A stretch of 64,000 bases of DNA, taken from the NCBI GenBank assembly GCA_050258235.1, contig JBLMYK010000145.1, positions 1-64,000 of the forward strand, given 5' to 3'. How positions within the stretch are numbered: position 1 is the stretch's first letter; each line of letters begins with the position of its first letter. The translations under genes and the position numbers were made by a program. A model generated the notes under the pieces. The model was given only the letters and a program-made list of their open reading frames with translations. It ran no database searches and was not told the DNA's origin. Shown piece by piece: positions 54,684-63,680 of the stretch. This DNA is from JAKOQB01 sp050258235 (GTDB taxonomy: Bacteria; Pseudomonadota; Gammaproteobacteria; Burkholderiales; Burkholderiaceae_F).

Positions 54684-56383
54684 GACGGCGGGCAACGGCC
54701 GCGCGCCGCGCGACGGTTGGACCGCTGAAGGAACTGCTTGCGCTGCTCGCCGAATTCGGGCCGGGGGCCGCAGCGCGGAAGCTCGCACTCCTGAGCGAAC
54801 TGGATGGAATCGACCTCGACCGCGCGCGCGATCTGTCGACGCTGCAGCGGATCGCCTGCTTCCTGCGCGCGTTTCCGGACGATCAGCGCGTGGAGCGACA
54901 GGCACGACGGCTCGCGGCGGGCTTCGCCGAGCGCGTGGCGCGACTGCCGCGCGGCGAACGCGCCAAGCTCGACGACACGGGCATGGCGGGGACGACGACG
55001 CGGCATGTGTATTCGTTCGCCGGCGCGCAGTGGCTCGCCCGCCGGTATCCGGACACGACCGAAATCGACTGGAAGGGCTACGGGTCGCCCGCGTCGCTGT
55101 CGGCGCTGCTGCAGCCGCTGCTCGATCCGTTCGAGGACGAGCACACCGAGTTCGATGCGGCGGGGGTGCGCGCGTGGATCCGGATCGCGAAGGGTGGACG
55201 TGCCGGCTCCGATCTGCGCTGGCTGCTGGCACAGGCGCCGGCCGGCGCGAAGGATGCGCGGGCCTTTGAACAGTCGTACGACGCCGCAGAGGTGCCGATC
55301 GAGTGGCGCATCGGCAGCGGCCGCGCGGCGATCGCAAATAACGCGTTGGTGCAGCCGCTGCAGTGCCGCGCCGGCGGCATGCGCAGGCCAGACACCGATC
55401 CGGCGGCGGCGATCCGCGAGCCGCTCTCGGGCATCTGTCTGCTGTCGCGCCGCGAAGCCGTGCGTCTGCTCGACGTATGGCGCACGGCGCTGTGGTCGCG
55501 CACGCGCAACGTGTTCCAGATGGAGCAGGCGAACCTCGACGAATGCTACCTGTGCGATTTCGGCCGCGGCCTGGCGATGGCAGCGGTCGGCGTGCGGCCG
55601 TCAATGCGCAGCGCGCTCGAGGTCAACTACGGCTACCTCCTCCTCGCCAACGGCATGCCGATCGGCTACGGCGGCTTCACCACGCTGTTCTACCAGGTCA
55701 ACACCGGCATCAACGTGTTCCCGGAGTATCGCGGCGGCGAGGCGGCGTACGCGTTCGAGCAGGCGCTGCGTGCGATGCGCGCGCTGACCGGCTGCGACCA
55801 CGTGATCATCAATCCTTACCAGTTCGGCGCCGGCAACGACGAGGCGCTGAAGAGCGGGTCTTACTGGTTCTACTACCGGCTCGGCTTTCGTTCTGTCGAT
55901 GCGGGCGTGGGCGAGCTCGCGGCGCGCGAGTTCGGGCGCATGCGCGAGACGCGCGGCTATCGCGTGCCGATCGCCACGCTGCGCGGGCTCGCGCTATGCG
56001 ACCTGCGGCTCGATCTGTCGGATCGCGTCGACCGGCTGTTCGACGAGGCGTGGCTGCCGGTGCTCGGGCGCGGAGTCACCGCAGCGATCGCGCGCGAGTC
56101 CGCAGTCAACCGCGGAAGAGCGCTGGCGCAGCTGACGCGACGGATCGCAAAGCTGCTGGACGTCGATCTGACGCGCTGGTCCGCGCGCGAGAGAACCGGC
56201 TTTGCGCAGTTCGCGCCGATCCTGGCGCAGATCGAGGATCTGGCGCGGTGGCCAGCGGAAGACCGGCGCGCGCTGGCGGAGCTGGCCCGCGCGCGTTGGG
56301 CGGCGAACGAGCGTGATTTCGCTGCGCGCATGCGAGCGCACGGGCGGTTGCGGCTTGCGCTGATGCGCGCCGCGACGGTGTAG
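54680..56383 (+). CDS. Uncharacterised 567-residue protein with GNAT-like region, coupled to DUF4863
   Basis: The gene begins with an ATG that overlaps the DUF4863 stop (ATGA), so the two are translationally coupled. The N-terminal 120 residues are helical and Arg/Leu-rich. The middle has conserved-looking aromatic and Cys positions (NLDECYLCDFGRGLAMAAVG). Around residues 310-405, NYGYLLLANGMPIGYGGFTT, INVFPEYRGGEAAYAFEQAL and YWFYYRLGFR resemble a GNAT acyltransferase fold. The C-terminal 150 residues are helical. No family was recognised with confidence. The location suggests a role in, or control by, aromatic acyl-CoA metabolism. It is convergent with the O-methyltransferase gene (3-base gap). 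Confidence 0.8.
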   Translation: MRRRATAARRATVGPLKELLALLAEFGPGAAARKLALLSELDGIDLDRARDLSTLQRIACFLRAFPDDQRVERQARRLAAGFAERVARLPRGERAKLDDTGMAGTTTRHVYSFAGAQWLARRYPDTTEIDWKGYGSPASLSALLQPLLDPFEDEHTEFDAAGVRAWIRIAKGGRAGSDLRWLLAQAPAGAKDARAFEQSYDAAEVPIEWRIGSGRAAIANNALVQPLQCRAGGMRRPDTDPAAAIREPLSGICLLSRREAVRLLDVWRTALWSRTRNVFQMEQANLDECYLCDFGRGLAMAAVGVRPSMRSALEVNYGYLLLANGMPIGYGGFTTLFYQVNTGINVFPEYRGGEAAYAFEQALRAMRALTGCDHVIINPYQFGAGNDEALKSGSYWFYYRLGFRSVDAGVGELAAREFGRMRETRGYRVPIATLRGLALCDLRLDLSDRVDRLFDEAWLPVLGRGVTAAIARESAVNRGRALAQLTRRIAKLLDVDLTRWSARERTGFAQFAPILAQIEDLARWPAEDRRALAELARARWAANERDFAARMRAHGRLRLALMRAATV

Positions 56384-56386
56384 TGC

Positions 56387-57046
56387 TCAGCGCTTGCGCG
56401 CCAGCGTCAATCCGTCGCCGAGCGGCAGCAGAACCATGTCGATGCGCTCGTCGCGGTGCAGCTTCTCGTTGAAGCGCTGCAGCGCGACGGTGTCGGCATC
56501 GGTCGACGGCTGCGCGACCCGGCCGCTCCAAAGGGTGTTGTCGACCGCGATCAGGCCGCCGGTGCGCAGCAGCTTCAGGCACCGCTCGTAGTAGCCGTCG
56601 TAACCGGTCTTGTCGGCGTCGATGAACGCGAAGTCGTAGCGGCCGACCTCGCCGGCGAGGATGTGCTCGTCGAGCGTCTGTGCCGCCGGCGCGAGCACGA
56701 GCCTGATCTTGTGCGCGACGCCGGCAAGCTGCCAGTATTCGCGCGCCACGCGCGTGTATTCGTCGCTGACGTCGCACGCAAGCATCTGGCCGTCGGACGG
56801 CAGCGCCAGCGCCACTGCGAGCGCGCTATAGCCGGTGAACACGCCGACTTCGATCGTGCGCCGCGCGCCGATCAGCTTGACCAGCAGAGCCAGCAGCTGC
56901 CCCTGCTCGGGTGCGATCTGCATGTTCGCGTTCGGCAGCGCGCGTGTCGCGTCGCGCAGCGCGGCCAGCTCCGGGTGCTCGCGCAGCGAATGAGCGAGCA
57001 CGTAGTCGTACAGCGTGTCGTCGAGCTTCAATGTCCTGCGTGACAT
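56387..57046 (-). CDS. Class I SAM-dependent O-methyltransferase (CCoAOMT-like)
   Basis: The 219-residue enzyme has the start LKLDDTLYDYVLAHSLREHP, the SAM motif TIEVGVFTGYSALAVALALP, and DFAFIDADKTGYDGYYERCL, which holds the metal-binding Asp residues, then LIAVDNTLWSGRV. These are typical of caffeoyl-CoA O-methyltransferase-like enzymes acting on catechols. It is last in a leftward set with a ROK kinase gene (3-base gap) and a core-MetE gene. The substrate is unknown. Confidence 0.92.
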   Translation of the reverse strand: MSRRTLKLDDTLYDYVLAHSLREHPELAALRDATRALPNANMQIAPEQGQLLALLVKLIGARRTIEVGVFTGYSALAVALALPSDGQMLACDVSDEYTRVAREYWQLAGVAHKIRLVLAPAAQTLDEHILAGEVGRYDFAFIDADKTGYDGYYERCLKLLRTGGLIAVDNTLWSGRVAQPSTDADTVALQRFNEKLHRDERIDMVLLPLGDGLTLARKR

Positions 57047-57049
57047 CGC

Positions 57050-57952
57050 TCAATCATTCCACAACCACGCCGCGCCGCGCACGCCGGATGAATCGCCGTG
57101 ACGGTTGCGCGCGAACCGCGTGCGCACGTCGTCGGAAAATACGTACGCGCTCCAGCGCTGCGGCACTTCGCGATACAGCGCGTCGATGTTCGACACGCCG
57201 CCCCCGGCGACGATCACGTCGGGGTCGAGGATGTTGATCACGGCGCCGAGCGCGCGCGCGAGCCGGTCGCAGTAGCGTTCCAGCGTGGCGCGGCACGCTG
57301 CGTCACCCGTCGCTGCTTGCTCCGCGATCTGCCGCGCCGTCAGCGACACGCGGGTGCGGCGCTGGTGGTCGCCGGCCATGCCGGGCCCCGAAAGATATGT
57401 CTCGACGCAGCCCGCGCGGCCGCAGTAGCAGACCGGCTGCGGCCAGTCGTCGGGGCCGATGCGCGGCAGCGCGTTGTGGCCCCATTCGCCGGCGATGCCG
57501 TTCGGCCCGTCGACCACCTTGCGGTCGAAGACGATGCCGCCGCCGACCCCGGTGCCGAGAATGATTCCGAACACGTTGCGCGCGCCTGTGGCGGCGCCAT
57601 CGACCGCCTCCGAAAGTGCGAAGCAGTTGGCGTCGTTGGCGATGCGCACCGGCCGCGCGAGCCGCTGCTCCAGATCCTGCAGCAGCGGCTGATCGTTCAG
57701 GCACAACGAGTTGGAGTTCTTCATCCGTCCGGTCGCGCGCGACAGCGATCCGGGCGTGGCCACACCGACCGTGCCGCGCTCGCCCAGTTCGCGCTCCGCC
57801 TCGGCGACCAGCCGCACGATCGCCTCAACCGTCGCCGCATAGTCGCCCGGCGGCGTGTCCACGCGCCGGCGGAAGATCTCGCGTCCGCTGTGATCGAGCG
57901 CGACGCACTCGATCTTGGTGCCGCCGAGATCGACGCCGATGCGGACGGGCAT
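57050..57952 (-). CDS. ROK-family sugar kinase
   Basis: The 300-residue kinase starts MPVRIGVDLGGTKIECVALD (phosphate-binding), has NDANCFALSEAVDGA with the catalytic Asp, GIILGTGVGGGIV, and the ROK zinc motif GHNALPRIGPDDWP followed by CYCGRAGCVETYLSGPG (His and three Cys). It is like fructokinase (Mak) or N-acetylglucosamine kinase; which sugar is not decidable. It is 3 bases after the core-MetE gene and 3 bases before the O-methyltransferase gene. Confidence 0.93.
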   Translation of the reverse strand: MPVRIGVDLGGTKIECVALDHSGREIFRRRVDTPPGDYAATVEAIVRLVAEAERELGERGTVGVATPGSLSRATGRMKNSNSLCLNDQPLLQDLEQRLARPVRIANDANCFALSEAVDGAATGARNVFGIILGTGVGGGIVFDRKVVDGPNGIAGEWGHNALPRIGPDDWPQPVCYCGRAGCVETYLSGPGMAGDHQRRTRVSLTARQIAEQAATGDAACRATLERYCDRLARALGAVINILDPDVIVAGGGVSNIDALYREVPQRWSAYVFSDDVRTRFARNRHGDSSGVRGAAWLWND

Positions 57953-57955
57953 CGG

Positions 57956-58975
57956 CTACGCGTAGCGGCTGCGTGCCAGCGCCGCGCCCTGCGCGAGCGC
58001 CTCGAGCTTCCGGACCGCGAGTTCGCGGTCCATCGGCGCCATGCCGCAGTTGGTGCAGGCGTAGAGGTGGTTCTTCGGCACGTACTGCAGCGCGACGCCG
58101 ATCGTGTCGGCGACCTCTTCCGGCGTCTCGACCGTATCGCTCGCGACGTCGATCACGCCGACCAGCACGTCCTTGCCTTCGAGCAGCTTCATCAGGTGCG
58201 GCGGCACATGCGAGTGGATGCACTCGAGCGACACCTGCCTGATCGAGCTCTTCGCCAGCGCCGGAAACACCTGCTCGTACTGGCGCCACTCTTCGCCGAG
58301 CGTCTTCTTCCAGTCGACGTTGGCCTTGATGCCGTAGCCGTAGCAGATGTGCACGGCTGTCGTGCAGGTGAGCCCCGCCGCCGCGCGTTCGAGTGCCGCG
58401 ACACCCCAGTCGGCGGCCTCCTTCATGTAGACATTGAATGCCGGCTCGTCGAACTGGATCACGTCCACGCCGTCGGCCTGCAACGCGCGCGCCTCCTGGT
58501 TCAGCAGATCGGCGAACGCCATCGCCATCTGCACGCGGTCGCCGTAGTAGCGGTCGGCGACCGTGTCGACGATCGTCATCGGGCCGGGCAGCGTGAACTT
58601 CAGCTTCTTCTTCGTGTGTGCGCGCGCGAAGCGCGCTTCCATCGCGTGCACGCGGCCCTTGAGCCGCAGCGGCCCGACCACCTGCGGCACCATCGCCTTG
58701 TAGCGGTCGGCGCGGATGCCCATCTCGACCTTGTGCTCGAAGTCGATGCCCTCGACCGCCTCGAGGAAGCCGTGCACGAAGTGCTGGCGCGACTGCTCGC
58801 CGTCGCTGACGATGTCGAGCCCCGCATCCTCCTGTGCCTTCAGCCACAGCAACGTCGCGTCGCGCTTGGCGGCGGCGAGTTCCTCGCCCTGCGCCTTCCA
58901 CTGCGGCCACAGCTTGTGGGTTTCCGCGAGCCAGGCGGGCTTCGGCAGGCTGCCGGCAATCGTGGCTTCGAACAT
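57956..58975 (-). CDS. Core-MetE-like cobalamin-independent methionine synthase
   Basis: The 339-residue protein corresponds to only the catalytic C-terminal barrel of MetE. It starts ATIAGSLPKPAWLAETHKLW, has the substrate region LTLPGPMTIVDTVADRYYGD-like sequence, and the zinc ligands in HICYGYG and CTNCGM with a conserved Glu. Full MetE has about 750 residues; these core-MetE proteins form methionine with a methyl donor that is not methyl-tetrahydrofolate in some cases. It is transcribed with a ROK kinase and an O-methyltransferase gene. No DUF1852 partner is in the window. Confidence 0.88.
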   Translation of the reverse strand: MFEATIAGSLPKPAWLAETHKLWPQWKAQGEELAAAKRDATLLWLKAQEDAGLDIVSDGEQSRQHFVHGFLEAVEGIDFEHKVEMGIRADRYKAMVPQVVGPLRLKGRVHAMEARFARAHTKKKLKFTLPGPMTIVDTVADRYYGDRVQMAMAFADLLNQEARALQADGVDVIQFDEPAFNVYMKEAADWGVAALERAAAGLTCTTAVHICYGYGIKANVDWKKTLGEEWRQYEQVFPALAKSSIRQVSLECIHSHVPPHLMKLLEGKDVLVGVIDVASDTVETPEEVADTIGVALQYVPKNHLYACTNCGMAPMDRELAVRKLEALAQGAALARSRYA

Positions 58976-59068
58976 CGAGTGCTCCGTGGTTTGAAAGTGC
59001 CCACAGCGTAGCGCCGTCCATCAGCCGGCGCGCCCGCGGTTCCGGCCCGCCGGCGTCGTGCGCTCGCG

Positions 59069-60091
59069 CTATTGCGGAATCGGCTTCAGCGCCAGTTCCT
59101 GCTGGGTGGCCGCGACGAAGCCATACTTCCCGTAGGCGGCGTTCGCCTCGGTCGAGGCGAGGAAGCGCAGGTACCTGGCAGCCGCGTCTGAGCGCGGCGA
59201 TCCGTTCATCGCGCCGATCGCATACGACACCTCGTCGCGCAGACTGTCCGCCGGCGGCAGCTGCACCGCATCGACCGGCGCGCCGGCGCGCAGCGCGGCC
59301 AGCGTCTCGGTCTTCCACACGATGCCGGCATCCGACGTGCCGGCGTTGATGCGATCAGGCGTCTCGCGGTGGTGCACCGATGTGAACCAGTTGTTCGGCG
59401 TCGTCTGGCACGAGTTGCACATCTTGCCGGCCGAGATCTGCTCCCAGATGCCATGCCGCTCGAGCACTTTGCGTGCATAGAACTGCATGATTCCCTCGTT
59501 GACCGGATTCGGCATCGACGTGCGCACGTCGGGCCGCACGAGATCCTTGATTCCGCCGATGCGCTTGGGGTTGCCCTTTGCGACCATGATCTCCAGTTCG
59601 TTGTGCATGTAGATCGCGTACTGGTCCATCATGCCCGCGCCCTTCAGTTTCTTCAGGTGGCCGAGGTTCACCGACGCGTAGATGTCAGGACGTCCCCGGT
59701 AGTCGCGACCGTTGTAGCTCCAGCCGCCGGCCATGATCGCGTCCAGCAGCAGTCCCGGCGGCAACGTGATCAGACCGACCTGGATTCCCGGGTGCGACTT
59801 CTGAAACGCGTGCACCACGTCGTCCATCGCGAAGAACTGGTTGCCCGCCAGCCACAGGATCAGGCCCGCTTCCTGCTGCATGCGCCCGAGCGCATCGGCG
59901 CCGGCGACGATCTGGCCGTTGGCCAGGTACAGCTTGATGTCGGGATCCTTGTCCTTCGGAATCACCGCCAGCTTGGCCGGCGTTGCGGCAGGCGGGGCGG
60001 TTTTCGTCGTGGGTCCCGTCTGCGCGCAGCCGGCGATCAGCGCGCAGCAGGCCGCGGCGGCTGCGATCAGGAAGTTCTTCGTTCGGGTCAT
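59069..60091 (-). CDS. ModA-like substrate-binding lipoprotein with a CxxC motif
   Basis: The 340-residue protein has a lipoprotein signal (AAAAACCALIAGC, acylated Cys at about residue 22), then a periplasmic type II binding fold. AGLILWLAGNQFFAMDDVVH, GIQVGLITLPPGLLLDAIMA and KTETLAALRAGAPVDAVQLP resemble molybdate or anion binding proteins. Unusually it carries KMCNSCQTTPNNWF near residue 220, a CxxC pair. It has no permease or ATPase of its own nearby; the permeases at 60344-62611 belong to a polyamine-type system. Its ligand is unknown. Confidence 0.75.
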   Translation of the reverse strand: MTRTKNFLIAAAAACCALIAGCAQTGPTTKTAPPAATPAKLAVIPKDKDPDIKLYLANGQIVAGADALGRMQQEAGLILWLAGNQFFAMDDVVHAFQKSHPGIQVGLITLPPGLLLDAIMAGGWSYNGRDYRGRPDIYASVNLGHLKKLKGAGMMDQYAIYMHNELEIMVAKGNPKRIGGIKDLVRPDVRTSMPNPVNEGIMQFYARKVLERHGIWEQISAGKMCNSCQTTPNNWFTSVHHRETPDRINAGTSDAGIVWKTETLAALRAGAPVDAVQLPPADSLRDEVSYAIGAMNGSPRSDAAARYLRFLASTEANAAYGKYGFVAATQQELALKPIPQ

Positions 60092-60343
60092 CGTCCGTCT
60101 CCTCGTATGTCGTTGTCAAATGCGTGGTACGCGGAGGTGACGGCGCCTGGCTGCGCACGAACCGGCCGTGCGCGGGGGCAGAAATCGCAGCGCGGCGAAT
60201 CCTCGCTGCTCCGCTTCCCGACACCAGACCGACCGAGTGCAGCCGGCACCGAGCGACCGCCGCGCGCGCATTCTGCGCAGGATGCGCGGACTGGACAAGA
60301 GCGGAGGTGTCGGCAGGTGCGGCGGTCGCGTTGCAGCGGCTTC
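60092..60343. other. Intergenic region, lipoprotein gene to polyamine permease
   Basis: A GC-rich 252-base gap. It should hold the promoter of the leftward lipoprotein gene. A GCGCAT/ATGCGC stem near 60265-60290 may end the upstream operon but has no T-tract. No coding sequence was recognised. Confidence 0.4.
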
Positions 60344-61165
60344 CTACGCGCGCATGCGAAGCCGTTCGGCGCGCCGGCGCAGCCACTCACCGAGAATCAG
60401 CAGCAGACAGGCCAGCAGCACCAGCAGCGTGCCCGCCGCGGTGATGGTGAGACTGATGTTGTCGTTGATGCCGGCGAACATCTGGCGTGGCAGCGTGCGC
60501 TGACCGGGGCCAGTCAGCAGCAGCGCGACAACGACCTCGTCGAACGACGTGGCGAACGCGAACAGCGCACCCGAGAAGATTCCGGGAAACAGGATCGGCA
60601 GCGCCACCTTGCGGAACGCCAGCCACGGCGGGGCCCCGAGGCTCGCGGCCGCGTTCAGCAGGTTGCGATCGAAGCCCGACAGCGTGCTGAGCACCGTCAC
60701 CAGCACGAACGGGCAGCCGAGCGCCGCGTGCGCCAGCATCAGCCCGAGATAACCGTCCGTGAGGCCGACGCGGGCGAACGCAAAGTACACGCCGACCGCG
60801 ACGATCACCACGGGCACCACGAGAGGCGACAGCAGCACGGCGAACAGCAGCCGGCGCAGCGGGAAGCGCGCGCGCCAGAAGCCGAACGCGGCCAGCGTGC
60901 CGAGCGTGGTCGCGATCAGCGTGGCGCCGCTGCCGACGATCAGGCTGTTCTTCAGCGCCGGCAGCCACAGGTCGGAGGTGAAGAAGTCCTCGTACCACCG
61001 CAGCGACAGACCCGGCAGCGGAAAATGCAGGAACGAGCCGGCCGAGAACGACAGCGGCACGATCACGAGGATCGGCGCCATCAGGAACACCAGCACCAGC
61101 ACGGCGAACGTCCACAGCGCGTAGCGCGCCGCGCGCTGGCCGGTGGTTTCGTATGCGGTGTTCAT
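60344..61165 (-). CDS. Polyamine-type ABC permease, PotC-like
   Basis: The 273-residue permease has six membrane segments and the EAA loop NLLNAAASLGAPPWLAFRKV (about residues 165-185) that contacts the ATPase. ITPLSFSAG-like start segment and FPLPGLSLRWYEDFF are typical of the PotC/PotI class. It lies 210 bases downstream of the PotB-like gene, a gap with a structured element. It forms the transporter with the genes at 61376-63645. Confidence 0.88.
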   Translation of the reverse strand: MNTAYETTGQRAARYALWTFAVLVLVFLMAPILVIVPLSFSAGSFLHFPLPGLSLRWYEDFFTSDLWLPALKNSLIVGSGATLIATTLGTLAAFGFWRARFPLRRLLFAVLLSPLVVPVVIVAVGVYFAFARVGLTDGYLGLMLAHAALGCPFVLVTVLSTLSGFDRNLLNAAASLGAPPWLAFRKVALPILFPGIFSGALFAFATSFDEVVVALLLTGPGQRTLPRQMFAGINDNISLTITAAGTLLVLLACLLLILGEWLRRRAERLRMRA

Positions 61166-61207
61166 GGCCCGGGACGTAGCAGCCAGTGGGCGCGCCCATG
61201 CTGGCTA

Positions 61208-61318
61208 GGGGAGCACGAGGGGGCGGAGGCGGGGTTTCGCGAAGCGCAAGCTTCGCGCGGCCGCAGCGGCGAGCGCCTGCAAGCGCGAGACTGGATCTGC
61301 CGAGCCCCCTCGTTCCCC
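61208..61318. repeat. Large stem-loop element between the two polyamine permease genes
   Basis: GGGGAGCACGAGGGGG (61208-61223) can pair with CCCCCTCGTTCCCC (61305-61318) with a small bulge. Inside, CGCGAAGC-GCAA-GCTTCGCG (61238-61257) is a perfect 8-bp hairpin with a tetraloop. The 210-base gap has no gene. Confidence 0.6.
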
Positions 61319-61375
61319 ACCTTCCCGCAGGGATGAGTCGCCGTGCGAGTAACTATTTGGGGGATCTTCATCGAC

Positions 61376-62611
61376 TCATCCCATCCGAATCTTGTCGATG
61401 CCGACCAGGCGGTCGTACACGTAGTACAGCGTCATCGTGGCCGCGAGCAGCACCAGCGACAGCGCGGCAGCCATGCCCCAGTTGATCGTCTTGCTCGCAT
61501 AGAACGCGACAAAGTAAGACAGCATCTGGTCGTCGGCGCCGCCGACCAGCGCCGGCGTGATGTAGTAGCCGAGCGCCTGGATGAAGACCATCAGTACGCC
61601 GGCGCCCACGCCCGGCAGCGTCTGCGGCGCGTACACGCGCCAGAACGCGGTCGCGGGCCTGGCGCCGAGCGACAGCGCCGCGCGCACGTGCACCGGCGGG
61701 ATGCTCTTCATCACCGCATACAGCGGCAGCACCATGAACGGCAGCAGCACGTGCGTCATCGCCGCATAGACGGCAGCGCGCCGGTACAGCATTTCGAGCG
61801 GCACCTTGATCAGGTCGGCGCGCAGCAGCGCCTCGTTGATCACGCCCTCGTGTTGCAGCAGCACGATCCACGCGGAAGTGCGCACCAGCAGCGAGGTCCA
61901 GAACGGCAGCAGCACGAAGACCAGCAGGATGTTGGCCGTGCGCGTCGGCGCTTGCGCCAGCGCGTAGGCGAGCGGGTAGCCGAGCAGCAGGCACAGGATC
62001 GTCACCGCGGCGGCAATCGAAAAAGTGCGGCCGAGTATCTGCACGAAGATCGCCTCGTCGGCCGGGGCGCTCTGCAGGTGCCCGGACGCGGCGCGCTTCA
62101 GGTCGACTGCCGCCAGCAGGAACAGCGACGTGGTCGGCCCCGCCGCGCGCGCGATCGCGCCCCAGGTTTCCGTCTGGCCCCACAGGGGATCGATCGCCAG
62201 CAGCGTGTCGCGCGCCGAACCTTCCAGCTTGTCCGGCAGCGCCCGGCCGGTGGCGAACATCAGCGAGCGGAAACCGCTGACGTCGTAGTTCAGCCGCGTC
62301 GCCGCCGGCGCCAGCGTGCCGGCCGCGCGCGCCGCACGCACGTCGGTGATCAGCGCGGCAAAGGTCGCCTCGTCCGGCAGGCCGTGCCCGTCCCAGCGCT
62401 TGATCTCGTGCGCCACGTGGGGCATCAGCTCCGACAGCTCCGTATCGACGAAGCTGCGCCCGAGCAATGCGCCGATCGGCCCGAGGAAGGTCAGCAGCAG
62501 GAAAAGAAGCAGCGGCGCGGTGAGCAGCGCCGCCTTGAGTTTCTTCGCACGCTCCGCCCGCGCCAGCTGCGCGGCGAGGGGGGAGCGGCCGATGGCTATT
62601 TCGCCAGCCAC
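61376..62611 (-). CDS. Polyamine-type ABC permease, PotB-like (long form)
   Basis: The 411-residue permease is longer than PotB of E. coli (about 275). The extra length is a soluble stretch between the first helix (LLTAPLLLFLLLTFLGPIGA) and the second, about residues 55-185, probably periplasmic. The EAA loop is ALSLGARPATAFWRVYAPQT. It starts with GTG at 62611, overlapping the binding-protein stop by 16 bases, so the two are coupled. Confidence 0.88.
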   Translation of the reverse strand: MAGEIAIGRSPLAAQLARAERAKKLKAALLTAPLLLFLLLTFLGPIGALLGRSFVDTELSELMPHVAHEIKRWDGHGLPDEATFAALITDVRAARAAGTLAPAATRLNYDVSGFRSLMFATGRALPDKLEGSARDTLLAIDPLWGQTETWGAIARAAGPTTSLFLLAAVDLKRAASGHLQSAPADEAIFVQILGRTFSIAAAVTILCLLLGYPLAYALAQAPTRTANILLVFVLLPFWTSLLVRTSAWIVLLQHEGVINEALLRADLIKVPLEMLYRRAAVYAAMTHVLLPFMVLPLYAVMKSIPPVHVRAALSLGARPATAFWRVYAPQTLPGVGAGVLMVFIQALGYYITPALVGGADDQMLSYFVAFYASKTINWGMAAALSLVLLAATMTLYYVYDRLVGIDKIRMG

Positions 62612-63645
62612 GCGTTGAAGCGCTGGTTCAGCTTGTCGAGATTCTCGAGCCAGAACTTGTCGTTGATGTACAGCGCCGAATTCAGGTGCACCGGATTCGT
62701 CGGCAGGTCAGGCAGCAGCGACTTGTCGACCAGCGCGGTCGCGGCTGCGTTGGTCACGCCGTACGGGATGTATTTCGGCAGGTTCTTCTGGTTCTGCGCG
62801 TCGCTGACGAACGCGAGGAATTGCTCGGCCTTCGCCTTGTTGGGCGAGCCTTTCATGATCACCCACGAGTCGATCGTGTACAGGCTGCCCGGCCAGCTCA
62901 TCTTGAAGTTCTTCTTGTCGGTCTTGTTGGCGGCAGCGATGCGGCCGTTGTAGGCCGACACCATCGCGGCCTCGCCGGAGGCGAGCATCTGCGGCGGCTG
63001 CGAGCCCTTCTCCCACCAGATCAGGTTCGGCTTCAACTGCGACAGCTTGTTGAACGCGCGGTCGACGCCGGCCGGAGTCGACAGCACCTTGTAGACGTCC
63101 GCTGGCGCCACGCCGTCGGCGATCAGCGCGATCTCGAGGTTGGTCTTCGGGCCCTTGCGCAGTGCGCGCTTGCCGGGGAACTTCTTCACGTCCCAGAAGT
63201 CCTTCCAGCTCTTCGGACCGTCCTTGAACTTGTCGCCGTCATAGGCGAGCACGAAGTTGTAGACGATCGCACCGACGCCGCAATCGTTGACCGCGTTCTT
63301 CAGGAACTTGTCGCGGCCGCCGAGCTTGGCCCAGTCGATCTTCTCGAACAGCCCCTCCTCGCAGCCGAGCAGCAGCTCTTCGCTCTCGACCTGCACCACG
63401 TCCCAGTTGTTCGCGCCGCCCTGGATCTTGGCGCGCAGCACGCCGACGCCGCCGTCCCAGCTTTCGTCGACCATCTTGATGCCGGTCTTCTGCATGAACG
63501 GCTTGAAGTACGCCTCCTTCTGCGCGTCCTGGTACGCGCCTCCCCACGACACGACCGACAGGTCTCTCTGCGCGCTGGCCGCGCCGCTGCCGATCGCCAA
63601 CGCCGCGCCGAGCGCGACCATTGCTGCCCTGACCTTGAACGACAT
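62596..63645 (-). CDS. Periplasmic polyamine-type binding protein, PotD/PotF-like
   Basis: The 349-residue protein has a signal peptide (AAMVALGAALAIGSGAASAQ) and a type II binding fold. SVVSWGGAYQDAQKEAYFKP, PNLIWWEKGSQPPQMLASGE and SAYNGRIAAANKTDKKNFKM resemble spermidine/putrescine binding proteins. The ATG at 63645 has an AGGAGGAG Shine-Dalgarno; a frame to 63717 was rejected. It lies 35 bases after the ATPase gene. Polyamine as ligand is by family only. Confidence 0.9.
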   Translation of the reverse strand: MSFKVRAAMVALGAALAIGSGAASAQRDLSVVSWGGAYQDAQKEAYFKPFMQKTGIKMVDESWDGGVGVLRAKIQGGANNWDVVQVESEELLLGCEEGLFEKIDWAKLGGRDKFLKNAVNDCGVGAIVYNFVLAYDGDKFKDGPKSWKDFWDVKKFPGKRALRKGPKTNLEIALIADGVAPADVYKVLSTPAGVDRAFNKLSQLKPNLIWWEKGSQPPQMLASGEAAMVSAYNGRIAAANKTDKKNFKMSWPGSLYTIDSWVIMKGSPNKAKAEQFLAFVSDAQNQKNLPKYIPYGVTNAAATALVDKSLLPDLPTNPVHLNSALYINDKFWLENLDKLNQRFNAWLAK

Positions 63646-63680
63646 TGTTGCTCCTCCTCTGAAAGAGACGCTATTACGGA

